Assembly (NCBI RefSeq): GCF_003751505.1
Contig: NZ_RJVB01000012.1
Coordinates: 40,841 to 104,840 of the forward strand
Direction: 5' to 3'
Source: Erwinia sp. JUb26
GTDB taxonomy: Bacteria > Pseudomonadota > Gammaproteobacteria > Enterobacterales > Enterobacteriaceae
Length of the DNA stretch: 64,000 nt
In this document: piece by piece, positions 31,026 through 40,458 of the stretch
Position numbering within the stretch: position 1 is the stretch's first letter
Layout: each line of letters starts with the position of its first letter
Program-made: the position numbers and the translations under genes
Notes under the pieces: model-generated
Told to the model about the DNA's origin: nothing
Databases searched by the model: none
Seen by the model: the letters and a program-made list of their open reading frames with translations, nothing else

Positions 31026-32621
31026 TTACTTCACTACCCGAAACCCATGGGTGCCATCACGATCCAGCTGCGTAATCAGCCCGCGTTCCCAGTCCAGATA
31101 AGCCTGCAACGTGGCTGGAGGGATATCTTTGCCTTCATAAGGGCGCGGGTAGCGATCGACGCGCGGCAGCAGCAGGTGGGTTTCGCCGCATTCTACCGGC
31201 AGGCCAGCGGCTTTCCACGCCGTGTTACCGCCCTTTAGCGCCAGCACTGGTTTGCCGGTCAGCTGTTCCAGTTTCGGGATGGAATAACGCGCCAGCAGGC
31301 TGCTGCCGCAGGTCACAACATAGCGCGGTGAATCCGGCAGCACGGCGTCTCCCCCGGTGGTCAGTGCCGAACGCTGGATCCAGGCGGCACCGGGAATATG
31401 CGCATTAGCGTAGTTGGCGCTGGTGGTGAAATCCAGCACCTGAATCTCGCCGTCGACAAGCAGAGTCGCCAGTTCCGTCGGTTCAACCTCCGGCAGCGTA
31501 GGCTGTGGCGGAACGCGGGGTGACCAGCCGCCGGTGGCGTTGAAGTCCGCCACGCTCAGGCCATCCAACACAAACGCCTGCCAGCCCATCTGTGCCAGCC
31601 AGGACGCGCTGATATTGGCGCGTACGCCATCGTTGTCGATCAGCACAATCCACGCACCGCGAACGCTGGCGTACTGATCGGTTTCCTGAATAAGCTGCCC
31701 GCCGGGAACGTGACGCGCAGCGGGTAAATGCCCCTGCTGATATTCCGCCTCATCGCGCACGTCAAACAGATAAACCGTGTGCTTATCCTGCTGTAGCCAG
31801 CCGCTCAACTCCTCGAGCGTGGCACGCTGTACCCCGGCCTTATCTGCCAGCGTACGCGCATGGCGTGCCGCATGCAGGTGGGCGGTGTCACTGACTTCGC
31901 CATAGCGATGTGACTGATCAGATGTCAGTTTCAGGCCCGCCAGCGTCCAGCCCAGAATGCCATCGCGCAGGGTGTAAACCGGGTTAGGCAGTCCGCTGTC
32001 AATCAGCGACTGCGCACCGATGATGCCGCGAGTGCGATCGGCGCTGACCACAACGATGGCCGTTTCCGGTGAGGGAGCCAGATCCCGGCTGCGCAGCACC
32101 AGCTCGCCGGCGGGGACGCTGATGCTGCCTGGAATGCTTTGCGTCTGGTACTCGTCGAAGCGTCGGGCATCCAGCACCACTACGCTGCTGCCCGCCTGCC
32201 GCAGGGCATTGACCTCTTCAGCAGAGAGGGAAGGCGTTTCGGCGCGTTTCTCGACCAGCTCGCCAAACGCTTTGCTGGGGGCGTTGACGTCGCTGAACAG
32301 CTCACCGCCCGCTTCGCTCCAGCCGGACAGCCCGCCCGCCAGCAGCGCAACGTCGAGATAGCCGATCTCGCGGAGTCTGGCGACCGCCTCCTGCGCCAGC
32401 CCTTCACCGTTATCGTAAACGGTGACCGGCGTGGTCAGACGGGGAATGCGGTTGAGGATCTCCAGATCCAGCTTGGAAAGGGAGATATTCACCGCAAACA
32501 GCGGATGTCCGCTGGCGAACTGGACTTCTTCACGGACATCAATCAGCGTCACTTCCTGGTGATTTTGCAGCGCCAGGCGCAGTTGATGGTAGTCGCGGGT
32601 TAACAGAGTATTTTCAGCCAT
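31026..32621 (-). CDS. Rhodanese-related protein with four rhodanese-like domains
   Basis: 531-residue protein made of four rhodanese-like modules (about 10-110, 125-235, 265-368, 378-480) with a short C-terminal tail. Each has the typical DVRxxxE/Q...GH start or a variant of it. The active-site Cys position is occupied by Cys only in the fourth module (VTCGSS, Cys438); the first three read YDNGEG, SADRTRG and IDNDGVR. It may therefore transfer sulfur through one site, with the others structural. No such gene exists at this place in E. coli. Partner and substrate are unknown. Confidence 0.85.
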   Translation of the reverse strand: MAENTLLTRDYHQLRLALQNHQEVTLIDVREEVQFASGHPLFAVNISLSKLDLEILNRIPRLTTPVTVYDNGEGLAQEAVARLREIGYLDVALLAGGLSGWSEAGGELFSDVNAPSKAFGELVEKRAETPSLSAEEVNALRQAGSSVVVLDARRFDEYQTQSIPGSISVPAGELVLRSRDLAPSPETAIVVVSADRTRGIIGAQSLIDSGLPNPVYTLRDGILGWTLAGLKLTSDQSHRYGEVSDTAHLHAARHARTLADKAGVQRATLEELSGWLQQDKHTVYLFDVRDEAEYQQGHLPAARHVPGGQLIQETDQYASVRGAWIVLIDNDGVRANISASWLAQMGWQAFVLDGLSVADFNATGGWSPRVPPQPTLPEVEPTELATLLVDGEIQVLDFTTSANYANAHIPGAAWIQRSALTTGGDAVLPDSPRYVVTCGSSLLARYSIPKLEQLTGKPVLALKGGNTAWKAAGLPVECGETHLLLPRVDRYPRPYEGKDIPPATLQAYLDWERGLITQLDRDGTHGFRVVK

Positions 32622-32945
32622 AAGAGGGTTCCAGACAGAGAGTGAAAGAAGGCGTAACCGCCGAGGGATGGCAATTCTGAGGGCAACACTAAGCCGGATT
32701 AAAAGACGAGTGAAATCAATAATTGTTCGTTATTAACCAGCAAATCAACAATGCTGCGGCGCAGCGTGTTGCGATCCGCGAATGAAATACCAGACGCAAG
32801 ACTGGGTGGAGGTGATCGCAGGCAAATGATGACGGAAAGTACCGTAAATGGATGTGGCCAGAACGAGCGGCAGCGGACAGCGTAAGAATGATGTGACGGT
32901 GGGAAAAGCAGTTACAGCAGGATGCTGCGGATTGACCGAATGAAA
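32622..32945. other. Intergenic region upstream of the rhodanese gene
   Basis: About 320 bases with no open frame of note. The part near 32690-32750 is AT-rich and probably carries the rhodanese-gene promoter; nothing else is recognised. Confidence 0.4.
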
Positions 32946-32967
32946 ATCGGGGCCGGCTGGCCCCGAT
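32946..32967 (-). terminator. nupC terminator
   Basis: ATCGGGGCC-GGCT-GGCCCCGAT, a perfect 9-bp stem that starts 5 bases after the nupC stop; the minus-strand exit is TTTTCATT. Confidence 0.85.
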
Positions 32968-32972
32968 CCGTG

Positions 32973-34157
32973 TTACAGCACCAGTCCGGCGATAGAGGCC
33001 GACAGCACGCTAACCAGCGTTGAGCCGTACAGCAGTTTCAGACCGAAGCGGGAAACCACGTTACCCTGCTCTTCATGCAGACCTTTGATCGCACCGGCAA
33101 CGATGCCGATAGACGAGAAGTTCGCGAAGGAAACCAGGAACACCGAGAGGATACCTTCCGCACGCGGCGACAGCTGGGAAGCAATCTTCTGCAGATCCAT
33201 CATCGCAACAAACTCGTTAGACACCAGTTTGGTTGCCATAATGCTGCCGACCTGCAGCGCTTCACCGGCAGGCACGCCCATCACCCAGGCAAACGGGAAG
33301 AACACGTAGCCGAGGATCCCCTGGAAGCTGATGCCGAAAATGGTATCAAACAGGGCGTTGATGGCGGAGATCAGCGCGATAAAGCCAATCAGCATCGCGG
33401 CAACGATAACCGCCACTTTGAAGCCGGCAAGAATATATTCACCCAGCATCTCAAAGAAGCTCTGACCTTTATGCGTATTGTTCAGCTTCAGGTCTTCTTC
33501 GTTCTCGACGCGATAGGGGTTGATCAGCGACAGCACGATAAAGGTGCTGAACATGTTGAGGATCAGCGCGGCCACGACGTACTTCGGCTGCAGCATGGTC
33601 ATATAAGCACCGACAATCGACATAGAAACGGTCGACATGGCGGTCGCTGACATGGTGTACATGCGGCGTTCGGACATTTTTCCAAGAATATCTTTATAGG
33701 CGATAAAGTTTTCTGACTGTCCCAAAATCAGCGAACTCACCGCGTTAAAGGATTCCAGTTTGCCCATGCCGTTGATCTTCGACAGTACCGTACCGATGGC
33801 GCGGATGATGATCGGCAGAATACGGAAATGCTGCAAGATACCGATCAGCGCAGAGATAAAGACGATCGGGCACAGTACATTCAGCCAGAAGAAGGCCAGA
33901 CCTTTGTCGCTCATATTACCGAAGACAAAGTTGGTACCTTCCGCTGCGTACTTCAGCAGTTTTTCGAACAGGTCTGAGAAGCCCTGAACGAAGCCGAGAC
34001 CGACTTCAGAGTTCAGGAAGAACCAGGCCAGCAGAACTTCGATCACCAAAAGCTGGATAACGAAGCGGACGCGGATATTTTTTCGGTCGCGGCTGACCAG
34101 TAAGGCCAACAGCGCAACCACCGCCAGTGCCAGTGCAAAGTGCAGAATGCGGGACAT
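32973..34157 (-). CDS. nupC: Nucleoside:proton symporter NupC
   Basis: Concentrative nucleoside transporter of the inner membrane, 394 residues (E. coli 400), with about ten hydrophobic segments. Strongly conserved blocks include [39 protein letters not shown] and [22 protein letters not shown]. The start at 34157 is chosen over an upstream ATG by family match (M-x-R-x-LHF) and a GGAGCAAAC site. A CRP-type half site (CTGTGAC on the minus strand near 34286-34292) lies upstream; E. coli nupC is CRP/CytR controlled. Divergent from mntH. Confidence 0.96.
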   Translation of the reverse strand: MSRILHFALALAVVALLALLVSRDRKNIRVRFVIQLLVIEVLLAWFFLNSEVGLGFVQGFSDLFEKLLKYAAEGTNFVFGNMSDKGLAFFWLNVLCPIVFISALIGILQHFRILPIIIRAIGTVLSKINGMGKLESFNAVSSLILGQSENFIAYKDILGKMSERRMYTMSATAMSTVSMSIVGAYMTMLQPKYVVAALILNMFSTFIVLSLINPYRVENEEDLKLNNTHKGQSFFEMLGEYILAGFKVAVIVAAMLIGFIALISAINALFDTIFGISFQGILGYVFFPFAWVMGVPAGEALQVGSIMATKLVSNEFVAMMDLQKIASQLSPRAEGILSVFLVSFANFSSIGIVAGAIKGLHEEQGNVVSRFGLKLLYGSTLVSVLSASIAGLVL

Positions 34158-34465
34158 GTTTGCTCCAATAATTTGAGGGCAGTTATATTTCGTTGCACAT
34201 TCTATGTAACAAGGTTTGGAAAAACGAGACTTAATCCACAATATAACAATTAGCTATTACAGCTTTTTGCAGAAAAGCATGAGCCGTCACAGGTTTTTCT
34301 CTCGGGTCTGCGAATTTTTCCCCGCGTCATTCGTTTACTTCATATTACTTAGCGTAATCGTGGCGAAAAGGCGATGAAAAAATCACCCGCTGTATGGTAA
34401 GTGAATGGCGAATACCCTACAGTGAAAGAGGTTGCTCAATTTTTGACTTTGGCGTATTTTAAGCC

Positions 34466-34488
34466 AAAGTATAGCCAGTGCTATATTT
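34466..34488 (+). promoter_or_regulatory. MntR box upstream of mntH
   Basis: AAAGTATAGC-CAGT-GCTATATTT closely fits the enterobacterial MntR operator (AAACATAGC-N4-GCTATGTTT). A second small dyad TAGC-GCCG-GCTA follows at 34491-34502. The site lies 108 bases before the ATG and implies Mn(II)-dependent repression. Confidence 0.85.
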
Positions 34489-34531
34489 CATAGCGCCGGC
34501 TATCACAGCGATTACAATAATCATTACAAAT

Positions 34532-34550
34532 GCTGTTGATAATCATTATC
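34532..34550 (+). promoter_or_regulatory. Fur box upstream of mntH
   Basis: The 13 bases GATAATCATTATC (34538-34550) exactly match the right-hand part of the 19-base Fur consensus. E. coli mntH is also repressed by Fur with iron. Confidence 0.8.
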
Positions 34551-34596
34551 ATCTATGGCGAAATAGTCTGTCAGTTGCAGATCAGGGGTCATCACT

Positions 34597-35835
34597 ATGC
34601 TGGAAAGCCGCACTGCGCAGCAGAGCGTCCGCAGTAATCGGAAAATCAAGTTTGCCCTGATGGGGCCTGCCTTCATCGCGGCGATCGGCTATATCGATCC
34701 CGGCAACTTCGCCACCAATATTCAGGCCGGTGCCTCCTACGGCTACACATTGCTGTGGGTGGTGGTGTGGGCCAACATCATGGCGATGGTGATCCAGCTG
34801 ATGTCGGCCAAGCTCGGCATCGCCACCGGCAAAAACCTGTGTGAGCATATTCGCGATCGTTTCCCCCGCCCGGCGGTCTGGTTCTACTGGGTGCAGGCTG
34901 AAATCATCGCGATGGCGACCGATCTTGCCGAATTTATCGGAGCGGCGATTGGCTTCAAGCTGGTGTTTGGCGTCAGCCTGCTGCAGGGCGCCATGCTCAC
35001 CGGGGTCGCCACCTTCCTGATTTTGATGCTGCAAAGCCGTGGACAGAAGCCGCTTGAGTTGGTGATCGGCGGTCTGCTGCTGTTTGTCGCCGCCGCCTAC
35101 GTGATTGAACTGTTCTTCTCCCAGCCGAAAGTGGTGGATTTACTGCAGGGGATGGCGGTGCCGTCGCTGCCCACCGCTGACGCCGTGCTGCTGGCTGCCG
35201 GGGTGCTGGGTGCGACTATCATGCCGCATGTAATCTATCTTCACTCCTCGCTGACCCAGAAAAGCGATGGCGGCACGCGCAGCGAACGCTACAGTTCCAC
35301 CAAGCTGGATGTGGCCGTGGCGATGACCATTGCCGGGTTCGTCAACCTGGCGATGATGGCGACCGCCGCCGCCGCGTTCCACTTCAGCGGCCACAGCGGT
35401 ATTGCCGATCTGGATGAGGCATACCTCACGCTTGACCCGCTGCTCGGCAAAGCGGCAGCGGTGGTATTTGGCCTGAGCCTTCTCGCCGCCGGTCTGTCCT
35501 CAACCGTCGTTGGAACCATGGCGGGTCAGGTGGTGATGCAGGGCTTTATCCACTTCCATATTCCGCTGCTGGTGCGTCGCGTTATCACGATGGTGCCGTC
35601 ATTTATTGTCATCATCGCGGGCTGGGATCCGACCCGTATTCTGGTGATGAGTCAGGTGGTGCTGAGCTTTGGTATTGCGCTCGCGCTTGTGCCGCTGCTG
35701 GCGTTTACCGGCAACCGTGAACTGATGGGCGATATGGTGAACTCGCGGCTGATGCAGAATATTGGCCGACTGATCGTGGTGGTTGTGGTGGCGCTTAACG
35801 GTTATCTGCTGGTGTCGATGGCCGCCGGTATGTAA
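34597..35835 (+). CDS. mntH: Mn(II)/H+ symporter MntH (NRAMP family)
   Basis: Inner-membrane divalent metal importer, 412 residues like E. coli. The first-helix metal-binding motif is in [13 protein letters not shown] (Asp-Pro-Gly-Asn) and the sixth-helix motif in [15 protein letters not shown] (Met-Pro-His). About eleven membrane segments. MntR and Fur boxes lie in the promoter region. The rest of the 439-base gap to nupC holds no gene. Confidence 0.97.
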   Translation: MLESRTAQQSVRSNRKIKFALMGPAFIAAIGYIDPGNFATNIQAGASYGYTLLWVVVWANIMAMVIQLMSAKLGIATGKNLCEHIRDRFPRPAVWFYWVQAEIIAMATDLAEFIGAAIGFKLVFGVSLLQGAMLTGVATFLILMLQSRGQKPLELVIGGLLLFVAAAYVIELFFSQPKVVDLLQGMAVPSLPTADAVLLAAGVLGATIMPHVIYLHSSLTQKSDGGTRSERYSSTKLDVAVAMTIAGFVNLAMMATAAAAFHFSGHSGIADLDEAYLTLDPLLGKAAAVVFGLSLLAAGLSSTVVGTMAGQVVMQGFIHFHIPLLVRRVITMVPSFIVIIAGWDPTRILVMSQVVLSFGIALALVPLLAFTGNRELMGDMVNSRLMQNIGRLIVVVVVALNGYLLVSMAAGM

Positions 35836-35851
35836 TGTCGTTACGGTGAAC

Positions 35852-35886
35852 AAAAAGGGCAACCCTTCGCGGCTTGCCCTTTTTTT
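35852..35886 (+). terminator. mntH terminator (faces ypeC)
   Basis: AAAAAGGGCAA and TTGCCCTTTTT pair over 11 positions around an 11-base loop, with additional T's after it. It can act on both strands, between convergent mntH and ypeC. Confidence 0.92.
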
Positions 35887-35903
35887 AACTCATTTTTCGG
35901 TCA

Positions 35904-36251
35904 TTAATGGTGATGGCGGCGATCGCGGTCGTGCTCCCGCCATTCACGGCGGCGCTCATGTTCCCGCCAGCGGCGCTCTTTCTCCCACTGATGATGGCGG
36001 CGCATCTCTTCATGACGTCGCCACTGCTCGTGCCGCCACCAGCGGCCTTCGTTATAGCGATAATTGTTGCGCCACCAGCGGTCGTCCCGCCAGCGCCCGC
36101 CATCCCAGTAGCGGCCCCGATCGTCGCGGTCGCCCAAATGTAGAGTAATGCCCGGAGCCAGAGTAATTCTTGCGCTGTCTGCCTGTGCTGTGTGCAGAGC
36201 CAGCGGTGATAAACATGCCAGTAAAGCGGCAATCAACAATAAGCGTTTCAT
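35904..36251 (-). CDS. ypeC: Secreted His/Arg-rich protein YpeC (DUF2502)
   Basis: 115-residue protein with a cleavable signal peptide (MKRLLLIAALLACLSPLALH ending TAQA). The mature part begins DSARITLAPGITLHLGDRDDRGRYWDG, as in the family, and is then extremely rich in Arg, His, Trp and Glu (repeated RRHxxWE units) up to the HHH end. The richness in His suggests metal binding but this is not shown. AAGGAGATAAT precedes the ATG. Adjacent to mntH as in E. coli. Confidence 0.88.
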   Translation of the reverse strand: MKRLLLIAALLACLSPLALHTAQADSARITLAPGITLHLGDRDDRGRYWDGGRWRDDRWWRNNYRYNEGRWWRHEQWRRHEEMRRHHQWEKERRWREHERRREWREHDRDRRHHH

Positions 36252-36390
36252 ATTATCTCCTTATCAGCGGTGCGACTTCCCCGCCGTATCAGCAGAATAA
36301 GGACCGAGCCAGCGCGTGACGACTGGCGGAGTCTGAAATGCAGACAAAAATGCGGATTTGAGAATTATCTGGAGATGGGAGGGAAACTGA

Positions 36391-36450
36391 TAGCCAGCCA
36401 GCCAGCCAGCCAGCCAATTAGCCAGCCAGCCAATTAGCCAGCCGGCCGGG
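36391..36450. repeat. Tetranucleotide tract of (AGCC)n with AATT interruptions
   Basis: About 60 bases of AGCC/CAGC units broken by two AATT steps, ending in GCCGGCCGGG. It sits just beyond the stop of the aldo/keto reductase gene, between its 3' end and the ypeC promoter. Likely prone to slippage. Confidence 0.92.
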
Positions 36451-36458
36451 TTTACCCA

Positions 36459-37448
36459 TCAGCCAAGAATCGCTTCAATCTGTGCCAGCTCTTCTGCGCT
36501 AAAGCTGCGGTTATCCAGCATCCCCAGCGCATCATCAATCTGGCTCGTTTTGCTGGCGCCAATCAGCACCGAGGTCACGCGGTCGCCGCGCAGCACCCAG
36601 GCCAGCGCCATCTGCGACAGTTTCTGCCCGCGCTGCTGCGCCAGCGTATTGAGGCTGCGAACTTTCTCCATCTTCTCGCCGGTCAGCTGATCTTCGCTCA
36701 GGAAGCGGCTGCCGCTGGCGGCACGTGAATCCTCTGGAATACCGTTCAGATAGCGATCGGTCAGCATGCCGCCGGCCAGCGGTGAGAAAGCGATACTGCC
36801 AACGCCCTGTTCGGACAGCACGTCCAGCAGGCCCGCTTCCGGTGCGCGCTCGAACATGGAGTATTTCGGCTGATGAATAAGGCAGGGGGTACCCAAATCC
36901 TTCAGAATGGCGATGGCTTCGGCCGCCAGTGCCGCAGGATAGTTAGACAGGCCGACGTACAGCGCTTTCCCCTGTCGCACCAGATGGTCGAGGGCGGTCA
37001 TGGTTTCTTCCAGCGGGGTTTCCGGATCCGGGCGATGGTGATAGAAGATATCGACATATTCCAGACCCATACGCGCCAGGCTCTGGTCGAGGCTGGAAAT
37101 CAGATACTTCCGCGAACCCCAGTCGCCGTATGGGCCGGGCCACATGGTGTAACCGGCCTTACTGGAAATAATCAGCTCATCGCGCCATGGGCGAAAATCT
37201 TCCCGCAGGATGCGGCCAAAATGTTCTTCGGCCGATCCCGGCGGTGGTCCGTAATTATTGGCCAGATCGAAATGCGTGATACCGTTATCAAACGCGTGGC
37301 GCAGCAGGTCACGACTGACGTCAACGCGGGTGCTGTCGCCAAAGTTGTGCCATAACCCCAGTGAAATCGCCGGAAGCTTCAGGCCGCTACGGCCACAGCG
37401 GTGATAGGTCATATTCTGATAACGCTGTTCATCTGCCTGATAAAACAT
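36459..37448 (-). CDS. Aldo/keto reductase (YghZ/L-glyceraldehyde-3-phosphate reductase type)
   Basis: NADPH-dependent carbonyl reductase with a TIM-barrel fold, 329 residues. The catalytic tetrad is visible as Asp61 and Tyr66 (DLANNYGPPPGSAEE), Lys97 (SSKAGY) and His138 (FYHHRPD). LGLWHNFG and MWPGPYG blocks place it with E. coli YghZ (Gpr). It is about 15 residues shorter at the C-terminus. Divergent from ipdC; Salmonella has a similar pair next to glk. Confidence 0.9.
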   Translation of the reverse strand: MFYQADEQRYQNMTYHRCGRSGLKLPAISLGLWHNFGDSTRVDVSRDLLRHAFDNGITHFDLANNYGPPPGSAEEHFGRILREDFRPWRDELIISSKAGYTMWPGPYGDWGSRKYLISSLDQSLARMGLEYVDIFYHHRPDPETPLEETMTALDHLVRQGKALYVGLSNYPAALAAEAIAILKDLGTPCLIHQPKYSMFERAPEAGLLDVLSEQGVGSIAFSPLAGGMLTDRYLNGIPEDSRAASGSRFLSEDQLTGEKMEKVRSLNTLAQQRGQKLSQMALAWVLRGDRVTSVLIGASKTSQIDDALGMLDNRSFSAEELAQIEAILG

Positions 37449-37494
37449 AGAAAAATCCCGTCAGTTAAGAAGAAGAGTGGCGACATAGTTCACT

Positions 37495-37512
37495 AGTGTA
37501 TACGGTTACACT
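37495..37512. promoter_or_regulatory. Perfect 6-6-6 dyad between the aldo/keto reductase gene and ipdC
   Basis: AGTGTA-TACGGT-TACACT. It lies 46 bases from the reductase start and 141 from the ipdC start, in the shared 205-base promoter region. The spacing does not fit a TyrR box. The cognate regulator is unknown. Confidence 0.5.
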
Positions 37513-37653
37513 CACAAAAATAGCGCCACGGATCGCAACTCAGGGATAAAATTCAGCGTAACGTTCTGTTGACATTCTCAGGTTTGGCTTTCTGCTAACG
37601 GGGTGAAAAATATCGCTAATACTCAGCGTATGCCCCGCAGAGGAGTATGAGCG

Positions 37654-39306
37654 ATGAACGGCTATACCGTAGGTGATTACCTGCTTGAACGTTTGAATGA
37701 ATCGGGCATTGACCATCTGTTTGGCGTGCCGGGCGACTATAACCTGCAGTTTCTCGACAGCGTGATTGCCCATCCCCGGCTGGCGTGGGTCGGCTGTGCC
37801 AATGAGCTTAACGCCGCCTATGCTGCCGATGGCTACGCTCGCTGTCGCGGGGCTGCCGCGCTGCTGACCACCTTCGGCGTGGGCGAGCTCAGCGCCATTA
37901 ACGGTGTGGCGGGCAGCTACGCGGAGTATCTTCCGGTGGTGCATATTGTCGGCGCGCCGTCGCAGACCTCGCAGCATAACGCTGAACTGCTGCATCACAC
38001 GCTGGGCGACGGGGATTTCCGCCATTTCCTGCGGATGCATCAGGAAATCTCGGTGGCAAGCAGCGTGCTGACCGCGGATAACGCCGCGGCGGAAATCGAT
38101 CGGCTGCTGCGCTGTGCGCTGACAGAGCATCGACCGGTGTATCTGCTGCTGGCCACCAACGTGGCGGCAAGCCCGCTGGCACCGCCGTCCTCCCCGTTAG
38201 ATCTGCGCATCAGCCGCCACGACCGACAGCTGGCGGCGTTTGCCGATGCGGCAGAACAGCTGCTGGCCGGTGCCCGCAGCGCGTCGATGCTGGTGGACTT
38301 CCTTGCCGACCGTACGGGGCAGCACGAAAGGCTGGCTGCCTGGCTGCGCGAGGTGCCGATGCCGTTTGCCACCCTGCTGATGGGGAAAAGCGTGGTACCC
38401 GAAAGCCTGTACGGCTTTGCCGGAACCTACGCCGGGGCGTCCAGCGCACCGGGCACTCGCGAGGTGATTGAGCAGAGTGAAGTGATTATCACCGTCGGCG
38501 TCAAATTCACCGATACCGTCACCGCCGGGTTTACCCAGCAAATTGACAGCAGTAAGACCATCGACGTCGGCCTGAACGCCTGCCGGGTGCGGGAGCGCTG
38601 TTTCCACGATGTACCGATGGCGGCGGCGCTGGAAGTGCTGCACCGTCTGGCAAGGCAACACGGCAGCGGCTGGCGGCAGCATATTGTTGCGCCGCCCGTG
38701 CTGGAAGAGGATCGCTCAGCCTCGCTAACCCAGGGCAGTTTCTGGCAGGCGATGCAGGCGTTCTTACGCCCGGGAGACATTGTACTGGCCGATCAGGGCA
38801 CTGCCGCCTTTGGCATTGCCGCGCTGCGTCTGCCGGAAAATACCCGCCTGCTGGTGCAAACCCTGTGGGGATCGATTGGCTACACGCTGCCTGCGGCCTT
38901 TGGTGCCGCAACGGCCGAGCCGGACCGCAGGGTGATCCTGATTATCGGTGACGGTTCGGCGCAACTGACCGTGCAGGAACTGGGCACCATGCTGCGCGAC
39001 GGTCAGCATCCGATCATCTTCCTGCTGAATAACGACGGCTACACGGTGGAACGGGCGATACACGGGGCCGAACAGCGCTATAACGACATTGCGCGCTGGA
39101 ACTGGACGCACCTGACCCAGGCGCTAAGCCTGGATAACCCGGCGGAAAGCTGGCGGGTGACCCAGACGGTGCAGCTGGAAGAGGTGATGCAGTTGGCGGC
39201 AGACAGCTCGCGTTTATCGCTGGTGGAAGTGGTGCTGCCGCGATCCGATATCCCCCCGCTGCTGGCGGCGGTAACGCGTTCACTGCATGAGCGCAATAGC
39301 GGCTAG
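37654..39306 (+). CDS. ipdC: Indole-3-pyruvate decarboxylase (ThDP-dependent)
   Basis: Decarboxylates indole-3-pyruvate to indole-3-acetaldehyde in the auxin pathway of plant-associated enterobacteria. 550 residues. Glu51 (CANELNAAYAADGYAR) activates the cofactor; HHTLGDG carries the paired active-site histidines. The ThDP/Mg motif runs from GDGS at about residue 432 to NN near 459. The N-terminus MNGYTVGDYLLERL is close to Enterobacter and Pantoea IpdC. Related phenylpyruvate decarboxylases are the main alternative. AGGAG lies before the ATG. Confidence 0.92.
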   Translation: MNGYTVGDYLLERLNESGIDHLFGVPGDYNLQFLDSVIAHPRLAWVGCANELNAAYAADGYARCRGAAALLTTFGVGELSAINGVAGSYAEYLPVVHIVGAPSQTSQHNAELLHHTLGDGDFRHFLRMHQEISVASSVLTADNAAAEIDRLLRCALTEHRPVYLLLATNVAASPLAPPSSPLDLRISRHDRQLAAFADAAEQLLAGARSASMLVDFLADRTGQHERLAAWLREVPMPFATLLMGKSVVPESLYGFAGTYAGASSAPGTREVIEQSEVIITVGVKFTDTVTAGFTQQIDSSKTIDVGLNACRVRERCFHDVPMAAALEVLHRLARQHGSGWRQHIVAPPVLEEDRSASLTQGSFWQAMQAFLRPGDIVLADQGTAAFGIAALRLPENTRLLVQTLWGSIGYTLPAAFGAATAEPDRRVILIIGDGSAQLTVQELGTMLRDGQHPIIFLLNNDGYTVERAIHGAEQRYNDIARWNWTHLTQALSLDNPAESWRVTQTVQLEEVMQLAADSSRLSLVEVVLPRSDIPPLLAAVTRSLHERNSG

Positions 39307-39376
39307 CGGCGGCGAATGCGGCCGTTCAATTCGGTAAATAAACTGAAATTTTCCGAAAGGGCGGATTTTCGCCCGA

Positions 39377-39415
39377 AACGCTCACCTTTCTTCCCGGTGA
39401 GCGTTGTTGTTTTCC
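39377..39415 (+). terminator. ipdC terminator
   Basis: AACGCTCACC and GGTGAGCGTT form a perfect 10-bp stem with a 9-base loop, followed by GTTGTTTTCC. It separates ipdC from glk. Confidence 0.85.
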
Positions 39416-39464
39416 CAGTGGAAATTTATAGTGTGTCTACTTGATTAAGCGGAGCAAAACCATA

Positions 39465-40430
39465 ATGACCCAGTATGCTTTGGTAGGTGATGTCGGCGGC
39501 ACAAATGCGCGCCTGGCACTCTGTCATCTTGAAAGCGGTGCCATCTCACAGGCCAAAACGTTTTCCACCTCGGACTATGACAGTCTGGAAGCGGTGATCC
39601 GCACCTGGCGTGATGAACAGCAGCAGGACATTCAGGATGCCTGTATTGCTATCGCCTGTCCGATCACCGGTGACCGTGTGGAGATGACCAATCACGACTG
39701 GGCATTTTCCACCAGCGAGATGAAAGCCAGCCTCGGGCTGAAGCATCTGGAAATCATCAACGACTTTACCGCCGTGTCGATGGCGGTACCGATGCTGCAG
39801 GAAGAGCACCTGCTGCAGTTTGGCGGCAAAGCGCCGGTGAAAGACAAACCGATCGCCATTTACGGTGCCGGAACCGGGCTGGGCGTTTCTCACCTGGTGC
39901 ACGTGGACAAGCGCTGGATCAGCCTGCCGGGCGAAGGTGGCCACGTGGATTTCGCGGCCAATAGCGAAGAAGAAGATCAGATCCTCGAAGTGCTCCGTGC
40001 CGAACTGGGCCACGTTTCCGCCGAGCGTATTCTCTCCGGCGGCGGGCTGGTGAATCTTTATCGGGCGATTGTGAAATCTGACGGCCGCGTACCGGACGCA
40101 CTGAAGCCGCGTGACGTGACCGAGCGCGCGCTGGCCGACAGCTGCACCGACTGCCGCCGCGCACTGTCGATGTTCTGCGTGATCATGGGGCGCTTTGGCG
40201 GTAACCTGGCGCTGAATCTTGGCACCTTCGGCGGCGTGTTTATTGCCGGTGGTATCGTGCCGCGCTTCCTCGACTTCTTTAAGGCTTCCGGTTTCCGCGC
40301 CGCCTTTGAAGATAAAGGGCGCTTTAAAGATTACGTCAGTGATATTCCGGTCTATCTGATCACGCACGATCAGCCGGGTCTGCTGGGTGCCGGTGCGCAT
40401 CTGCGTCAGACGCTGGGCCAGGTACTGTAA
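39465..40430 (+). CDS. glk: Glucokinase
   Basis: ATP-dependent kinase that phosphorylates free glucose, 321 residues as in E. coli. The ATP phosphate loop is [15 protein letters not shown], and the sugar-binding blocks include [16 protein letters not shown] and [11 protein letters not shown]. The ATG at 39465 is preceded by GCGGAG; a TTG-initiated extension of eight residues is unlikely. It converges with ypdB. Confidence 0.96.
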   Translation: MTQYALVGDVGGTNARLALCHLESGAISQAKTFSTSDYDSLEAVIRTWRDEQQQDIQDACIAIACPITGDRVEMTNHDWAFSTSEMKASLGLKHLEIINDFTAVSMAVPMLQEEHLLQFGGKAPVKDKPIAIYGAGTGLGVSHLVHVDKRWISLPGEGGHVDFAANSEEEDQILEVLRAELGHVSAERILSGGGLVNLYRAIVKSDGRVPDALKPRDVTERALADSCTDCRRALSMFCVIMGRFGGNLALNLGTFGGVFIAGGIVPRFLDFFKASGFRAAFEDKGRFKDYVSDIPVYLITHDQPGLLGAGAHLRQTLGQVL

Positions 40431-40458
40431 AGCAGCCCTTACGCTGGCTGATGCGTCG

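Noticed and set aside
35885..36232. Second minus-strand frame overlapping ypeC
   Set aside because: Shifted-frame reading with no signal peptide match to DUF2502; the 35904-36251 frame has the family N-terminus and a strong ribosome site.
37495..37512. TyrR box upstream of ipdC
   Set aside because: The TyrR consensus is TGTAAA-N6-TTTACA; the dyad here has TGTA and TACA 6 bases apart rather than 10.
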